From positions 1 through 19,521 of the forward strand of contig CAMPJY010000033.1 of the NCBI GenBank assembly GCA_946887025.1: DNA of 19,521 bases, read 5' to 3'. This document shows, piece after piece, positions 7,501 through 16,428 of this stretch (position 1 is its first letter; every line of letters begins with the position of its first letter). The notes under the pieces are model-generated. The model made no database searches and was not told the DNA's origin. It was given only the letters and a program-made list of their open reading frames with translations. Both the position numbers and the translations under genes were made by a program. This stretch comes from an uncultured Salinimicrobium sp. (GTDB taxonomy: Bacteria; Bacteroidota; Bacteroidia; Flavobacteriales; Flavobacteriaceae).

Positions 7501-10405
7501 TGATGTGGAGGTGAAAGGGGAAGTTCAGGAACTCAAGAACAACATCAACGCGATGCTTGACAGTTTCACGACCATCGTAAAGGCGGCCAACACTATTGCA
7601 GAGGGGAACTTTGCCATTGAAATGCCGCTTCGAAGTGAGGCCGACCAGCTGGGGATCGCCCTGAACACGATGACCGAGAACCTGAAGCGAATTTCAGAAG
7701 AGAATGAAAACGAAGCCTGGATCAAGACGGGACAGGCGGGACTGAACGACAGGATGCGGGGGGAACAGGATCTTCAGACCCTGTCCAAGAATATTATTTC
7801 CTATCTGACAAAATATCTGAACGGACAGGTGGGCGTCATTTATCTGGTCGAAAACCACAATGAAAAAAAACGGCTCAGGATGAGCGGCTCCTACGCCTTC
7901 ATCCACCGAAAATCCCTTAAGACCACCTTTGAATTCGGGGAAGGTCTTGTAGGCCAGGCAGCGCTGGAAAAGGAGGTCATTATCCTTTCCGGTATCCCCA
8001 GTGACTATATCAGCGTATCCTCCGGCCTGGGTGAAAAGAAACCGAATCATATCCTGGTGCAACCCTTCAGCATAGACGGGGAAGTGAGAGGGGTCATCGA
8101 AATCGGCTCCTTCAGGCCCTTCAATGACAATCAGCTGGAACTGGTGCGTTCCGTAGGGGAAAACATAGCGATCACCACCAACGTTTCCCTGGACAGGGAA
8201 AAAATGAGAAACCTGCTGGAAGAGTCACAGCGCCAGTCTGAAGAGCTGCTGAAACAACAGGAGAAAATGAAGATCCAGAGTAAGGAGTTGCAGATGGCCA
8301 ATGAAGATCTCGAGTCCAAGACCAAGGATCTGGAGATGCAGAAAGAGGACCTGCAATTCAGTAGAGTCGAAGTCGAACGAAAAGCCAGGGAACTGGAGCT
8401 TGCCAGTAAATATAAATCTGAATTCCTGGCCAATATGTCCCATGAACTGAGGACGCCCCTGAACTCTCTTCTGATCCTTTCCAAAGACCTGAGTGACAAC
8501 AATAAAGGAAACCTGGAGAAGGACCAGCAAAAAGCGGCCAGTATCATTTATCAAGGCGGTCTGAATCTGCTGAACCTTATCAATGATATCCTGGACCTTT
8601 CCAAAGTGGAAGCCGGGAAACTGCAGATCCATCCGGAGGAGGTCATGGTAGAAAATATCGTAAAGAACCTGCAGGACCAGTTCGAGCCCCTGGCGAAATC
8701 GAAGAAGCTGGATTTCAATATAAAACGTAAAACCAATGCCCCGGACAGGCTGATAACCGATGGGCAGCGGCTGGAACAGATCATTAAAAACCTTATTTCA
8801 AATGCGATAAAATTCACCGAAAAAGGTTCTGTGAGGGTCTCGATCGGCAGACCTGATGCCGGGGTGGAGTTCCGGGAAATTACCCTGCCGAATTCAGAAG
8901 TACTGGAGGTCTCGGTAGAAGATACCGGGATTGGGATCCCTGAAAACAAGCGACTGATGATCTTTGAGGCCTTTCAGCAGGCCGAAGGAGGTACCAGTCG
9001 CCAATATGGCGGCACCGGACTCGGCCTGACCATTTCCAGGGAGTTCTCCAGGTTATTGGGAGGAGAGATACATATAGACAGCACCGACGCGAAAGGCAGC
9101 ATATTTACGGTATTTGTGCCGCTGGATCTTACCAGCGCACCTATTAGGGAAATGGACGATGCCATGAGCTCCTACTACAAGGAACCGGAATCGCTAAAAA
9201 TTAAGGAGCGGGATGACAGGGAAAATCTTGAGATTTCCGACAATTCGCTGCTGATCATCGGGGATGATAAAGTTTTTGCCAGGACAGTAAGGGAAACAAC
9301 CCAACACAACGGCTCCAAGCTCCTCTTTGCAAAGGACGGGAAAGAAGGAATGAAACTGGCGGCCCAGTATCAGCCGAATGGGATCCTGCTTGACGAACAA
9401 TTGCCGGATATGAAAGGGCTCATTGTCCTCGATCATCTGAAATTCAATCTGAACACCAGGCATATCCCCGTCTATCTGATCTCAGGGGTAGGTCATGCCC
9501 GGGAGGCATTCCTCAGGGGTGCTATAGCCTTTAGTCTGAAACCTGTATCCAATATGGAGCTGGAGGAGGCCCTGCAAAAGATCAAAAAAATAAATGAAAG
9601 TCCCAGGCAGGAACTCCTGCTCATTGAAGGCAAAGAAGCGGCTTTAAAGGCAAATGAAAATCTCCTGAAGCATAAGGAGCTGAACCTGGCTACCGCAGCT
9701 ACCGGAAAGGAAGCTTTAGACCTCCTGAAGTCCAAAAAGCCCGATTGCGTAATTCTGGGGTCCAATATCCCTGACATGACTACAGAAGAGGTGCTGAGCG
9801 AACTAAGGTCCCTTCAAAAAGCAGATCCTTCGCCGGTAGTAGTATATACGGAAAAGGAAAATTCAGAAGTTAAGGGACTGAATAAATTTAAGGAGGACCT
9901 GGTGGTCAAGCTTGCAGATTCGCCTGAACAACTTCTGAATGAGGTTTCCCTGTTCTTACATACAGACCAGCGGAAACTCCCCGCCCGGCAGAAAAAGATC
10001 CTGGAGGAGCTGCATGATCCGAAGCGCCTTCTGAAGGATAAAAAGGTACTGGTGGTAGATGACGACGAGCGGAATTCCTATGCGCTTTCCAAGGCCCTGA
10101 CAGACGCAGGCATGAAGGTAGAGATAGCACATAACGGAAAACTGGCGATCGAGAAGCTGGAGCTGGAAAAAGGGGTGGATATCGTCCTGATGGATGTGAT
10201 GATGCCCATCATGGATGGCTATGAGGCCACTACCGAGATCAGGAAATATGCAGCCTATAAAAACCTGCCCATCATCTCCCTGACCGCCAAAGCCATGCCG
10301 GAAGATAAGGCCAAAAGCCTTGAGGCCGGAGCCAATGATTACCTTACCAAACCGGTCAATATTGACAAATTGCTGAACATAGTGCGGTTATGGTTATACC
10401 AGTAG
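4529..10405 (+). CDS. Giant poly-HAMP hybrid histidine kinase
   Basis: This 1958-aa hybrid sensor kinase has no signal peptide or membrane segment and is probably cytosolic. Order of parts: low-complexity N-terminus (1-45); chain of HAMP-like modules (about 46-1055); GAF-like domain (about 1070-1220); coiled coil (1222-1295); HisKA with phospho-His1305 (SHELRTP); HATPase with N-box NLISNAIKF (Asn1421, Asn1425), DTGIGIP (1465-1471) and GGTGLGL (1494-1500). Three receivers follow. REC1 (1573-1680) has Asp1622 and Lys1671. REC2 (1695-1810) has Gly1744 where the Asp should be. REC3 (1838-1955) is complete, with Asp1889 and Lys1941. Poly-HAMP plus a soluble hybrid kinase recalls the fungal group III (Nik1/Os-1) osmosensing kinases, but no stimulus can be read from the sequence. 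It is divergent from a CheY-like gene, the likely phosphorelay partner. The start is the ATG at 4529. Confidence 0.95.
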   Translation: MPKRSPSIKTNSKTSEANTLTKHPVVKNSRRVAHHEMFKDNEYVHEQLDRLIFALEAFREGDISVRLSKERNDKFADLAEAYNTMVEMIGGVSTEVSRISRVGGIEGNLDARAEFKASTGVWRDMIDNINILIEAIAKPVLEVSRILNSIAAGKLEDKFSLTVTGDFRAMADVINRTLGSLNIFAEQVTQLAREVSVEGKLGGQASVPNVSGTWKDLTDNVNQMASNLTEQVREIARVTTAVADGDLSRKITEEGKGGEVLGLSTTINRMVDSLNIFAAEVTNVAREVGVEGILGGQADVPDVAGTWKDLTVNVNTMASNLTAQVREIAGVATSVANGDLSKKISINVKGEIAELKDTINQMVDSLNIFSDEVTRVAREVGTEGKLGGQAEVPDVAGTWKDLTDNVNTMASNLTNQVREIASVTTAVAQGDLSQKITEEGKGGEVLILSNTINSMVDSLTLFAAEVTRVSREVGTEGKLGGQARVPSAAGTWKDLTDNVNIMASNLTTQVREIANVATAVADGDLSQKITIDVKGEIAELKETINKMVDSLNIFSDEVTRVAREVGTEGILGGQARVPDVAGTWKDLTDNVNYMASNLTTQVREIANVATAVAKGDLAQKIAIEAKGEIAELKETINTMVDSLNIFSDEVTRVAREVGTEGILGGQAQVPNVGGAWWELTENVNTMASNLTTQVREIASVTKAVANGDLSKKISEEEKGGEVLELSTIINTMVDSLNILSNEVTRVAREVGTEGMLGGQADVPNVAGAWLDLTRNVNTMASNLTSQVREIANVATAVANGDLSQKISIDVKGEIAELKDTINQMVDSLNIFAAEVTRVAREVGTEGMLGGQAKVPNVAGTWKGLTDNVNTMASNLTTQVREIASVTTAVAHGDLSQKISEQGKGGEVLELSTTINIMVDALNIFADEVTNVAREVGTEGILGGQAEVPNVAGSWKDLTDNVNQMASNLTSQVRDIAGVSTALARGDFSRKIDVEVKGEVQELKNNINAMLDSFTTIVKAANTIAEGNFAIEMPLRSEADQLGIALNTMTENLKRISEENENEAWIKTGQAGLNDRMRGEQDLQTLSKNIISYLTKYLNGQVGVIYLVENHNEKKRLRMSGSYAFIHRKSLKTTFEFGEGLVGQAALEKEVIILSGIPSDYISVSSGLGEKKPNHILVQPFSIDGEVRGVIEIGSFRPFNDNQLELVRSVGENIAITTNVSLDREKMRNLLEESQRQSEELLKQQEKMKIQSKELQMANEDLESKTKDLEMQKEDLQFSRVEVERKARELELASKYKSEFLANMSHELRTPLNSLLILSKDLSDNNKGNLEKDQQKAASIIYQGGLNLLNLINDILDLSKVEAGKLQIHPEEVMVENIVKNLQDQFEPLAKSKKLDFNIKRKTNAPDRLITDGQRLEQIIKNLISNAIKFTEKGSVRVSIGRPDAGVEFREITLPNSEVLEVSVEDTGIGIPENKRLMIFEAFQQAEGGTSRQYGGTGLGLTISREFSRLLGGEIHIDSTDAKGSIFTVFVPLDLTSAPIREMDDAMSSYYKEPESLKIKERDDRENLEISDNSLLIIGDDKVFARTVRETTQHNGSKLLFAKDGKEGMKLAAQYQPNGILLDEQLPDMKGLIVLDHLKFNLNTRHIPVYLISGVGHAREAFLRGAIAFSLKPVSNMELEEALQKIKKINESPRQELLLIEGKEAALKANENLLKHKELNLATAATGKEALDLLKSKKPDCVILGSNIPDMTTEEVLSELRSLQKADPSPVVVYTEKENSEVKGLNKFKEDLVVKLADSPEQLLNEVSLFLHTDQRKLPARQKKILEELHDPKRLLKDKKVLVVDDDERNSYALSKALTDAGMKVEIAHNGKLAIEKLELEKGVDIVLMDVMMPIMDGYEATTEIRKYAAYKNLPIISLTAKAMPEDKAKSLEAGANDYLTKPVNIDKLLNIVRLWLYQ
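5060..7570 (+). repeat. In-frame tandem repeats coding poly-HAMP units
   Basis: Nine consecutive units of 92 or 93 codons (276 or 279 bp), marked by QVREIA or QVRDIA, begin at kinase residues 231, 324, 416, 509, 601, 693, 786, 878 and 971. Each full unit holds a canonical HAMP (AVAxGDLSxKI ... [12 protein letters not shown]) and a divergent one ([19 protein letters not shown] ... [18 protein letters not shown]). Type A units carry KGGEVLxLS and run 93 residues; type B units carry KGEIAELK and run 92. Their order is A B A B B A B A B. Units are also similar at DNA level, many 15-20 bp stretches recurring. Boundaries are approximate; more divergent HAMP modules flank both sides. Confidence 0.9.
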
Positions 10406-10411
10406 ACCTGA

Positions 10412-10456
10412 GTAGGGGCGCGATTTATCGCGTTCTTCCCCGGGTGGACACACCCG
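10412..10456. repeat. GTAG-led hairpin plus second hairpin after the kinase
   Basis: GTAGGGG (10412-10418) leads into CGCGAT-tt-ATCGCG (10419-10432); wobble pairs extend the stem to 10414-10437. The GTAG tetranucleotide at the foot of a palindrome is the hallmark of REP elements recognised by RAYT transposases, and the 2-nt loop matches the arrays at 1-158 and 3584-3836. Directly after it, CGGGTG/CACCCG (10441-10456, 4-nt loop) forms another hairpin without a T-run. Both lie just after the kinase stop and may help to end its transcript. Confidence 0.6.
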
Positions 10457-10487
10457 AGCAGGACGGCAATTCCTGTTTCCAATTGTC

Positions 10488-10517
10488 TTGTACACTTCCC
10501 GAAAAACCCTAACTTTA
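10488..10517 (+). promoter_or_regulatory. Candidate promoter of the RND efflux operon
   Basis: TTG (10488-10490), 19 nt, then TAACTTTA (10510-10517) matches the Bacteroidota consensus TTG-N(19-21)-TAnnTTTG at all but the last base. It lies 70 nt before the outer-membrane component's start, in the only substantial gap ahead of the operon. Confidence 0.45.
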
Positions 10518-10586
10518 TGAATGGAAGATTATTATGTCCTGAGAAACCAAAACCAGCGCCGGGTCCCAAAATGAAGTGAATCCTCT

Positions 10587-11984
10587 ATGTCAGGCAAACC
10601 GAAATTGCACAGAAGAATGCTCTGCAGGTATCCCATGCCCTGGCTTCTCCTGCTATCTACTTTGCTTTTTTTCCTGAACTCCTGCTCCCCCAAGATTACC
10701 CCACAACAATTACCTGTGGAACCTCCTGCCCAATTCTCCTATTCCGGCACAGAAGCACTTCCGGAAAAATGGTGGACTTCCTTTAATGACAGTACCCTGA
10801 ACCGGCTGATAGATACTGCCCTTTCAGAAAACCTCGATCTCCTGGCTACCTGGGAGCAGTTTCAGGCTGCCAGGGCTTTGGTGAGGGTGGAATCTTCCAA
10901 CCTATGGCCACAAGCGGATGTCTTTTTAGGGAGTGAGATCGTTCGATCTGAATCCGGACCTGCCGAAGATGCGGAGCTTTACGCCGGACTCACAGCCTCC
11001 TACGAATTCGATTTGTGGGGGCGAATACGCGCCGGGGTCCAGGCGGAGGATTTCCGGGCCCAGGCTTCATTTCTGGATTACCAGACCACTGCCCTGGTCC
11101 TTTCCGCAGAAATCAGCACCCTGTGGTACCGCCTCGTCTCGGCTCGCAGGCAATTGCAATTGGCCGAACAGCAGATAAAAACCAATGAAGATATTCTTCG
11201 ACTCATCCGCGCCCGTTTTACCGGGGGACAGATCCGGGCTGTGGATATACTACGGCAGGAGCAGTTAGTGGAGAGCACGCGCAATGAAAAGATATTCTAC
11301 GAGACCGAAGCCATGCTCCTGCAGCATCAACTGGCGACCCTTCTCGGCCTTCCGCCACAAAACATTTCTGGTCTCCAAGGCGAACAGCTTCCCCCACTAC
11401 CCCCTCTCCCGGAGACCGGCCTTCCTCTTGAACTCATCCGCAGGAGGCCTGATATTCAGCGAGCCTACAATTTATTACTTGCCACCGACAGGGAGCTGGC
11501 AGAGGCGGTGAGAAACAGGTACCCCAGACTTTCTGTGGATCTGAATGCCCAGCTGGGATCCGGCAGTTACAACAATCTTTTCCAGACCTGGGCCTACAGC
11601 CTGGCCGGAAATCTGGTGACTCCCCTGCTCTACGGAGGACGTTTAAAAGCCGAGGTGGATCTTGCCGAAGCCAATAAGAACCAGCAGCTGTACCGGTACG
11701 GCCAGGAGGTGCTTATCGCGTTCAGGGAAGTGGAGGACGCGTTGATAAGAGAAAAAAAACAGGAAGAACGCCTGGAGGTGCTTCAATCACAACTGGAACT
11801 GGCGCGGAAAACGAACTCCCAGTTACAGCAGGAGTTCCTCAACGGCCTTAGCGAATATGTTGATGTATTGCTCTCCCTGGACCAGGAGCAGCAACTGCAA
11901 CGCGACCTGATCGAGGCCCGGCAGGTCCAGCTGGAGAACAGGATAGCGCTGTACAGGGCACTGGCGGGAGGATTTTCCCAATGA
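10587..11984 (+). CDS. RND efflux outer membrane lipoprotein (OprM/NodT-type)
   Basis: This 465-aa TolC-fold channel lipoprotein would form the outer-membrane exit duct of a tripartite efflux pump. The N-terminus has a basic region, a hydrophobic stretch (about 18-31) and a lipobox-like LNSC ending in Cys33, the expected acylation site. Two homologous OEP halves follow. Typical signatures are EKWWTSFNDSTLNRLIDTALSENLDLLATWEQFQAARA near the start of the mature protein, YEFDLWGRIRAG (about 136-147), and RRRPDIQRAYNLLLATDRELAEA in the second half. The start is uncertain: Met11 (10617) gives a more usual lipoprotein leader than the ATG at 10587. The TGA stop overlaps an ATG (ATGA, 11981-11984) opening a 7-codon reading frame that ends on the adaptor's start. 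First gene of the efflux operon; the substrate is not predictable. Confidence 0.92.
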   Translation: MSGKPKLHRRMLCRYPMPWLLLLSTLLFFLNSCSPKITPQQLPVEPPAQFSYSGTEALPEKWWTSFNDSTLNRLIDTALSENLDLLATWEQFQAARALVRVESSNLWPQADVFLGSEIVRSESGPAEDAELYAGLTASYEFDLWGRIRAGVQAEDFRAQASFLDYQTTALVLSAEISTLWYRLVSARRQLQLAEQQIKTNEDILRLIRARFTGGQIRAVDILRQEQLVESTRNEKIFYETEAMLLQHQLATLLGLPPQNISGLQGEQLPPLPPLPETGLPLELIRRRPDIQRAYNLLLATDRELAEAVRNRYPRLSVDLNAQLGSGSYNNLFQTWAYSLAGNLVTPLLYGGRLKAEVDLAEANKNQQLYRYGQEVLIAFREVEDALIREKKQEERLEVLQSQLELARKTNSQLQQEFLNGLSEYVDVLLSLDQEQQLQRDLIEARQVQLENRIALYRALAGGFSQ

Positions 11985-12004
11985 AACGTATGACAGACGT
12001 ATGA
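11981..12004 (+). other. Seven-codon minicistron bridging two efflux genes
   Basis: The ATG at 11981 overlaps the outer-membrane gene's TGA, and the frame reads Met-Lys-Arg-Met-Thr-Asp-Val before a TGA at 12002-12004 that overlaps the adaptor's ATG (12001). Both junctions are ATGA. It resembles the adaptor's own start (Met-Lys-Arg-Lys-Lys-Thr-Val), so it may be a short duplication. A role in translational coupling is inference. Confidence 0.35.
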
Positions 12005-13215
12005 AGAGAAAAAAGACAGTTTTGATAAGCCTGGGAATCCTGCTGGTAGCAGTGGTAATCACATTCGTTATTTTTAACACCGAACCCACGGCGCAGTCGG
12101 AAGCCGCCACCAAAAAAACCGCCATGCTGGTAGATGTGGTGGAGGTAGTGCGGGGGAATTTCACGCCTGTATTTCAGGCCACGGGAACCGTGCAGCCGGT
12201 TGAGGACCTGATGCTGAGTGCCCAGGTGGGAGGCCAAGTTATCCGAAGGTCCCCGGCTTTTACTCCCGGAGGTTTTGTCGAAAAGGGAACCCTGCTGCTG
12301 CAAATCGACCCCTCCGACTATAGGAATACAGTAGCATTGAGAAAGAGTGAACTCTCCAGGGCCCAGACTGACCTGGCAATGGAGATGGGCCGGCAGGAGG
12401 TGGCGGAGCAGGACCTGGCCCTGGCGGGGGTCGATTCCCTGTCCGAACAACAGCGATCCCTGGTCCTGAGGCAGCCGCAGTTAAAGGCTTCAGAAGCCCA
12501 GATACAAGGAGCCAGGGCCGCTGTGGAGCAGGCGGAACTCAACCTTTCCCGCACAAGTATCCGAGCCCCCTTTGATGCCCATATCCTCAGCCAGAACGTC
12601 ACTCTGGGGGACCAGATATCTCCCGGCGATGATCTGGGCCGATTGGTAGGCACCGATTATTACTGGGTATGGCTCAGCCTCCCCGTGAGCAATCTCCGCT
12701 GGCTGCAGTTTCCAAAGCAGACAGGGGAAAAAGGCGCAGCCGTCAGGCTCAGGAACACCACCGCTTGGCCTGAAGGCGTATATCGGCAGGGCCATCTGCA
12801 CGAGCAGATAGGCGCCCTGGATGAAGAAACCCGGCTTGCAAGGGTACTGGTAAGGGTGCCGGATCCGTTGAACTATGAAGTGAACAATGAAGCCCAACCC
12901 GACCTGATGATAGGAACTTTTGTTCAGGCGCAGGTGCAGGGGAAAGAAATAGAGGGGGTGATCCGCCTGAACCGTGATTTTCTCCGCAGCAATAACACCG
13001 TATGGGTGATGGAGGATGAAAAACTTTCCATCCGCGATGTGGAGGTGGTATTGACGGATGTCAGCCATGCCTACATCAGCAAAGGACTCAAAGAGGGGGA
13101 TAAGGTGGTCACCACCAATCTCAGTATGGTGGCCGAGGGAATAGATTTGAGAACCCGCAGTGCCGATTCCCTTTCTCAAGGAGCGCAGGAGATAAAAACC
13201 AATCCGGAGGACTGA
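12001..13215 (+). CDS. RND efflux periplasmic adaptor (AcrA/HlyD family)
   Basis: This 404-aa membrane fusion protein would link the inner-membrane pump to the outer-membrane channel. Residues 6-25 form one N-terminal hydrophobic helix, with no lipobox Cys, so it is either a membrane anchor or an uncleaved signal. Next come the first beta-barrel strands (about 42-66), the first half of the lipoyl-like domain ([32 protein letters not shown], about 76-107), an alpha-hairpin (about 108-180), and the second lipoyl half ([35 protein letters not shown], about 182-216). A beta-barrel and membrane-proximal region (about 218-385) complete it. It starts 16 nt after the upstream stop, and its TGA overlaps the pump's ATG (TGATG, 13213-13217), so translation is probably coupled. 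Confidence 0.93.
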   Translation: MKRKKTVLISLGILLVAVVITFVIFNTEPTAQSEAATKKTAMLVDVVEVVRGNFTPVFQATGTVQPVEDLMLSAQVGGQVIRRSPAFTPGGFVEKGTLLLQIDPSDYRNTVALRKSELSRAQTDLAMEMGRQEVAEQDLALAGVDSLSEQQRSLVLRQPQLKASEAQIQGARAAVEQAELNLSRTSIRAPFDAHILSQNVTLGDQISPGDDLGRLVGTDYYWVWLSLPVSNLRWLQFPKQTGEKGAAVRLRNTTAWPEGVYRQGHLHEQIGALDEETRLARVLVRVPDPLNYEVNNEAQPDLMIGTFVQAQVQGKEIEGVIRLNRDFLRSNNTVWVMEDEKLSIRDVEVVLTDVSHAYISKGLKEGDKVVTTNLSMVAEGIDLRTRSADSLSQGAQEIKTNPED

Positions 13216-16200
13216 TGGCGGCACCCGGAGCAAACCAGCCAGAAAAGCAGGGCATTATTGCCTATATGGCCCGGAATTCCGTAGCGGCCAATCTGCTGAT
13301 GCTGCTACTTCTTGGAGGAGGCATCTGGACCATCTACAATATCCAGAAAGAGGTATTTCCCCAGTTCCAGCTGGACTTTGTCGAGGTGAGTGTCGAATAT
13401 CCCGGGGCGGCACCTGAAGAAGTGGAACAGGGAATCCTGCTGCCCGTAGAGGAAGCCATCCGCGGAATCCCGGGTATCAAGGAGATTGTTTCCACCGCCA
13501 ATGAAGGCTCGGGGGAGGTGCTCATTGAACTGATAGCAGGCAGTGACAGGATGAGGGTGTACCAGGAAATCGACCAGGCGGTGAACCGCATCCGCACCTT
13601 CCCTGACGACATTGAACAACCCAGGGTAAGCCTGCAGGCGCGACAGCGTGATGTGATGGAAATAGGCCTCTATGGCCAGGCCGATTTCTGGACCCTCCGG
13701 ATATTGGCCGAACGCCTTAGAAACCGATTGCTAAACGATTCCCAGATAACCCAGGTCGAGCTGGGAAACGTGCCGGATTACGTCACCCATGTCGAAATCC
13801 CCGGCCACGTCCTGGACCAGTATGACCTCACTCTGGGACAGGTGGCCGATATCATTGCACGGTCCAGTGAAGATGTGCCTGCCGGAGCGGTAGAGACGCA
13901 TTCGGGGGAGATTCTCCTAAGGATGCAGGAACGCAAGGAGTGGGCCGAAGAGTTTGGTAATATCAGCATTATCTCCTCTGCCTCGGGCGGAAAAATCAGG
14001 CTCAGGGACCTGGCGACAATTACCGACGGATTTGAAGAAACAGGATTCCACGGACAGTTCAACGGGGTGCCTTCCGTGGAACTTGAAATCTTCAGGGTCG
14101 GCAGTCAGTCCCCTCTTGAGATCGAGGAAAAGGTTAAGGCCATACTTCAGGATTTCCAGCTCCCCCCGGGAGTGGAGATCCGAATTGACAGCAACCGGGC
14201 AGAAGACTATCGGGAACGTCTGGATCTGCTTACGGAAAACGGTTTTCTGGCTATCCTGATCGTCCTTTGCATCCTCAGTCTCTTCCTCGAATACCGCCTC
14301 GCCTTCTGGGTGATGATGGGAATGGCGATCTCCTTTATTGGCGGGATGCTCTTTTTGCCGATGCTCGGGGTCAGCATCAACATGATCTCCATGTTTGGTT
14401 TCCTGGTAGTGCTCGGGATTGTGGTGGATGATGCCATCGTTGTCGGGGAAAACGTATATGAATTGCGGCAAAAGGGAATGTCTTTTTCGCAAGCGGCTAT
14501 TGAAGGGGCCAAAGATGTTTCCAAGCCGGTCCTCTTCAGCATTATCACTACCATTGTTGCCTTTGTACCCCTGCTATTCATGCCTGGGGAAACGGGAAAG
14601 TTCTGGTGGCCATTACCTGTGGTGGTCATTGTAATCCTGGCAGTCTCCCTGTTGGAGGCCCTGCTGATCCTTCCGGCCCACCTCAGCCATATTTCTGAAA
14701 AAAAGAAAAAGGGCTGGACCCGACATCTTCAGAACTGGCAGGAGCGCTTCGCGAAAAAGGTCAACCGACTTATTAATTCTTATTACCGGCCGTTTCTCGA
14801 CCTCTGTCTGAAATACCGTTACATTACCCTTAGTGCCGCCCTCGCCCTGCTCCTGGTGGTGGGAGGTTACGGCTACAGTGACCATATGGGGATGATCATG
14901 ATGCCCGAGGTGGCCGCTGATGAGATCGAAGCGGGAGTGCGGCTTCCCGTGGGCACCACCCCTACTCAGGCAGCCAAAGTTGCCAGGGAGATCACCCTTT
15001 CCACTCAGCGGATGTTTGAGGAACACGAGCTTTACGAAGTGGCGGAAGGCATCAAGACCAATGTCCGGGGGCAGAATTTCATAGACGTGGAGGTAGTGAT
15101 GAAACCGCCTGATGAACGGGATATGACCGCAAGGGAACTCATCGCCCTGTGGCGCGACAACATCGGCGATATCCAGGGGGTGGACCAGATCACCTTTGAA
15201 GCAGAGCGGGGTCCCGGCGGGGCACAACAGGCTATCAGCATCGATTTAAGCCATACTGATATCGAGCTGCTGGAAAAAGCCAGCACCGCCTTTATGGAAC
15301 GGATGGAGGCTTTCGAAAACACCCGTGACATCAGCGACAACTATGACAAGGGTAAGCTGCAATACGACTTTAAGCTCCTGCCGCAGGGGCATCAGCTCGG
15401 ACTGACTTCCACGGAAGTGGGACGCCAGGTAAGGGATGCCTTTTACGGGGCTCTGGCCCTTCGGCAACTGCGCGGTACTGAGGAAATCGAGGTACGGGTG
15501 AAGCTTCCGCTGGAAGAACGCCAGAACATCCGCAATCTCGAGAGCTTTCTTGTACGCACGCCCTCTGGTGTGGAAGTCCCATTGTACGATATTGTGCGGG
15601 TGGAACAGCGGGAGGCCTTTACCAGCATCAACCGCCGCGACGGCCGCAGGGTGGTAACCGTGGGAATGGATGTGGAGCCTGCCAATGCGGTTTCCAGGGT
15701 GGTGGCCTCCATTAACAGCGAGGTCCTGCCGCAGCTGCGGGCAGATTTCCCGGGCCTGACCTGGACCTATGAGGGGAGTCAGGCGGATATGCGCGAATCC
15801 ACCGGTTCCCTGTGGAACGGTTTTATCATGGCCCTGCTTGTAATGTATGCCCTTCTGGCCCTTGCCTTCAAAAATTATATACAGCCCCTGATCGTACTAA
15901 GTGCCATCCCCTTCGGGATAATAGGAGCGGTCATCGGACATATTCTCCTGGGTTACGACCTCTCCCTGGTCAGCCTTATGGGGGTCATAGCCCTGGCCGG
16001 GGTGGTAGTCAACGATTCCCTGATCATGATCGATTATGCCAACAAGAAAAGGAAAGACACTCCTGTATATGAGGCAATTCACGAAGCCGGACTCCGGAGG
16101 TTCCGGCCTATTTTACTCACTACCCTGACCACCTTCGGGGGGTTGGCACCCATCATCCTCGAAACTTCCAGTCAGGCTCAGCACCTCATCCCTATGGCGA

Positions 16201-16304
16201 TCTCCCTGGGCTTCGGGATCGTCTTCGCCACCTCCATCATTCTGGTCCTCGTACCCTGTATTTATCTTGCAGTGGAAGATATTACAAAATTGTTCAGGAA
16301 ATAA
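13215..16304 (+). CDS. RND efflux pump, inner membrane permease (HAE/AcrB-like)
   Basis: This 1029-aa proton-driven exporter is close to AcrB in length. It has the usual two-fold layout: TM1 (about 23-43), a large periplasmic loop (about 44-335), TM2-TM6 (about 343-490), TM7 (about 536-556), a second periplasmic loop (about 557-865) and TM8-TM12 (about 868-1020). The TM4 proton-relay pair is present as Asp405-Asp406 in [16 protein letters not shown]. In TM10 the region matching AcrB GLSAKNAILIVEFA reads [14 protein letters not shown], so AcrB's essential Lys940 is Asn933 followed by Asp934. This motif points to a divergent branch of the hydrophobe/amphiphile efflux RND proteins rather than AcrB itself. 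Last gene of the operon, sharing TGATG with the adaptor. No adjacent repressor gene was seen and the substrate is unknown. Confidence 0.94.
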   Translation: MAAPGANQPEKQGIIAYMARNSVAANLLMLLLLGGGIWTIYNIQKEVFPQFQLDFVEVSVEYPGAAPEEVEQGILLPVEEAIRGIPGIKEIVSTANEGSGEVLIELIAGSDRMRVYQEIDQAVNRIRTFPDDIEQPRVSLQARQRDVMEIGLYGQADFWTLRILAERLRNRLLNDSQITQVELGNVPDYVTHVEIPGHVLDQYDLTLGQVADIIARSSEDVPAGAVETHSGEILLRMQERKEWAEEFGNISIISSASGGKIRLRDLATITDGFEETGFHGQFNGVPSVELEIFRVGSQSPLEIEEKVKAILQDFQLPPGVEIRIDSNRAEDYRERLDLLTENGFLAILIVLCILSLFLEYRLAFWVMMGMAISFIGGMLFLPMLGVSINMISMFGFLVVLGIVVDDAIVVGENVYELRQKGMSFSQAAIEGAKDVSKPVLFSIITTIVAFVPLLFMPGETGKFWWPLPVVVIVILAVSLLEALLILPAHLSHISEKKKKGWTRHLQNWQERFAKKVNRLINSYYRPFLDLCLKYRYITLSAALALLLVVGGYGYSDHMGMIMMPEVAADEIEAGVRLPVGTTPTQAAKVAREITLSTQRMFEEHELYEVAEGIKTNVRGQNFIDVEVVMKPPDERDMTARELIALWRDNIGDIQGVDQITFEAERGPGGAQQAISIDLSHTDIELLEKASTAFMERMEAFENTRDISDNYDKGKLQYDFKLLPQGHQLGLTSTEVGRQVRDAFYGALALRQLRGTEEIEVRVKLPLEERQNIRNLESFLVRTPSGVEVPLYDIVRVEQREAFTSINRRDGRRVVTVGMDVEPANAVSRVVASINSEVLPQLRADFPGLTWTYEGSQADMRESTGSLWNGFIMALLVMYALLALAFKNYIQPLIVLSAIPFGIIGAVIGHILLGYDLSLVSLMGVIALAGVVVNDSLIMIDYANKKRKDTPVYEAIHEAGLRRFRPILLTTLTTFGGLAPIILETSSQAQHLIPMAISLGFGIVFATSIILVLVPCIYLAVEDITKLFRK

Positions 16305-16377
16305 AGGATCTATTCCTGATCCCTCTCTTCACTTTCCCCTTTCCTCCAAACTTCTTGAAATCTCCCCCTCCCTCCTA

Positions 16378-16408
16378 TTGTATGCCTGCCCGCAACCTGC
16401 TATCTTTG
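16378..16408 (+). promoter_or_regulatory. Promoter of the thrS-infC-rpmI-rplT operon
   Basis: TTG (16378-16380), 20 nt, then TATCTTTG (16401-16408) fully matches the Bacteroidota sigma-A consensus TTG-N(19-21)-TAnnTTTG. It ends 20 nt before the thrS ATG, giving a leader of about 15 nt and leaving no room for a T-box or structured leader. Confidence 0.8.
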
Positions 16409-16428
16409 CTTTCTTTAATAATAATTTT

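Noticed and set aside
11848..13233. Minus-strand open frames of 200 and 247 aa across the adaptor gene
   Set aside because: They lie wholly or mostly opposite a well-supported AcrA-type gene, have no family signature, and would need promoters inside the efflux operon.
16305..16323. GGATC/GATCC hairpin after the RND pump gene as a terminator
   Set aside because: The stem is only 5 bp with a 7-nt loop and is followed by a C/T mix rather than a T-run.
16267..16428. 54-residue N-terminal extension of threonyl-tRNA synthetase
   Set aside because: It begins inside the pump gene, is not ThrRS-like, and a consensus promoter maps within it just before the standard start at 16429.
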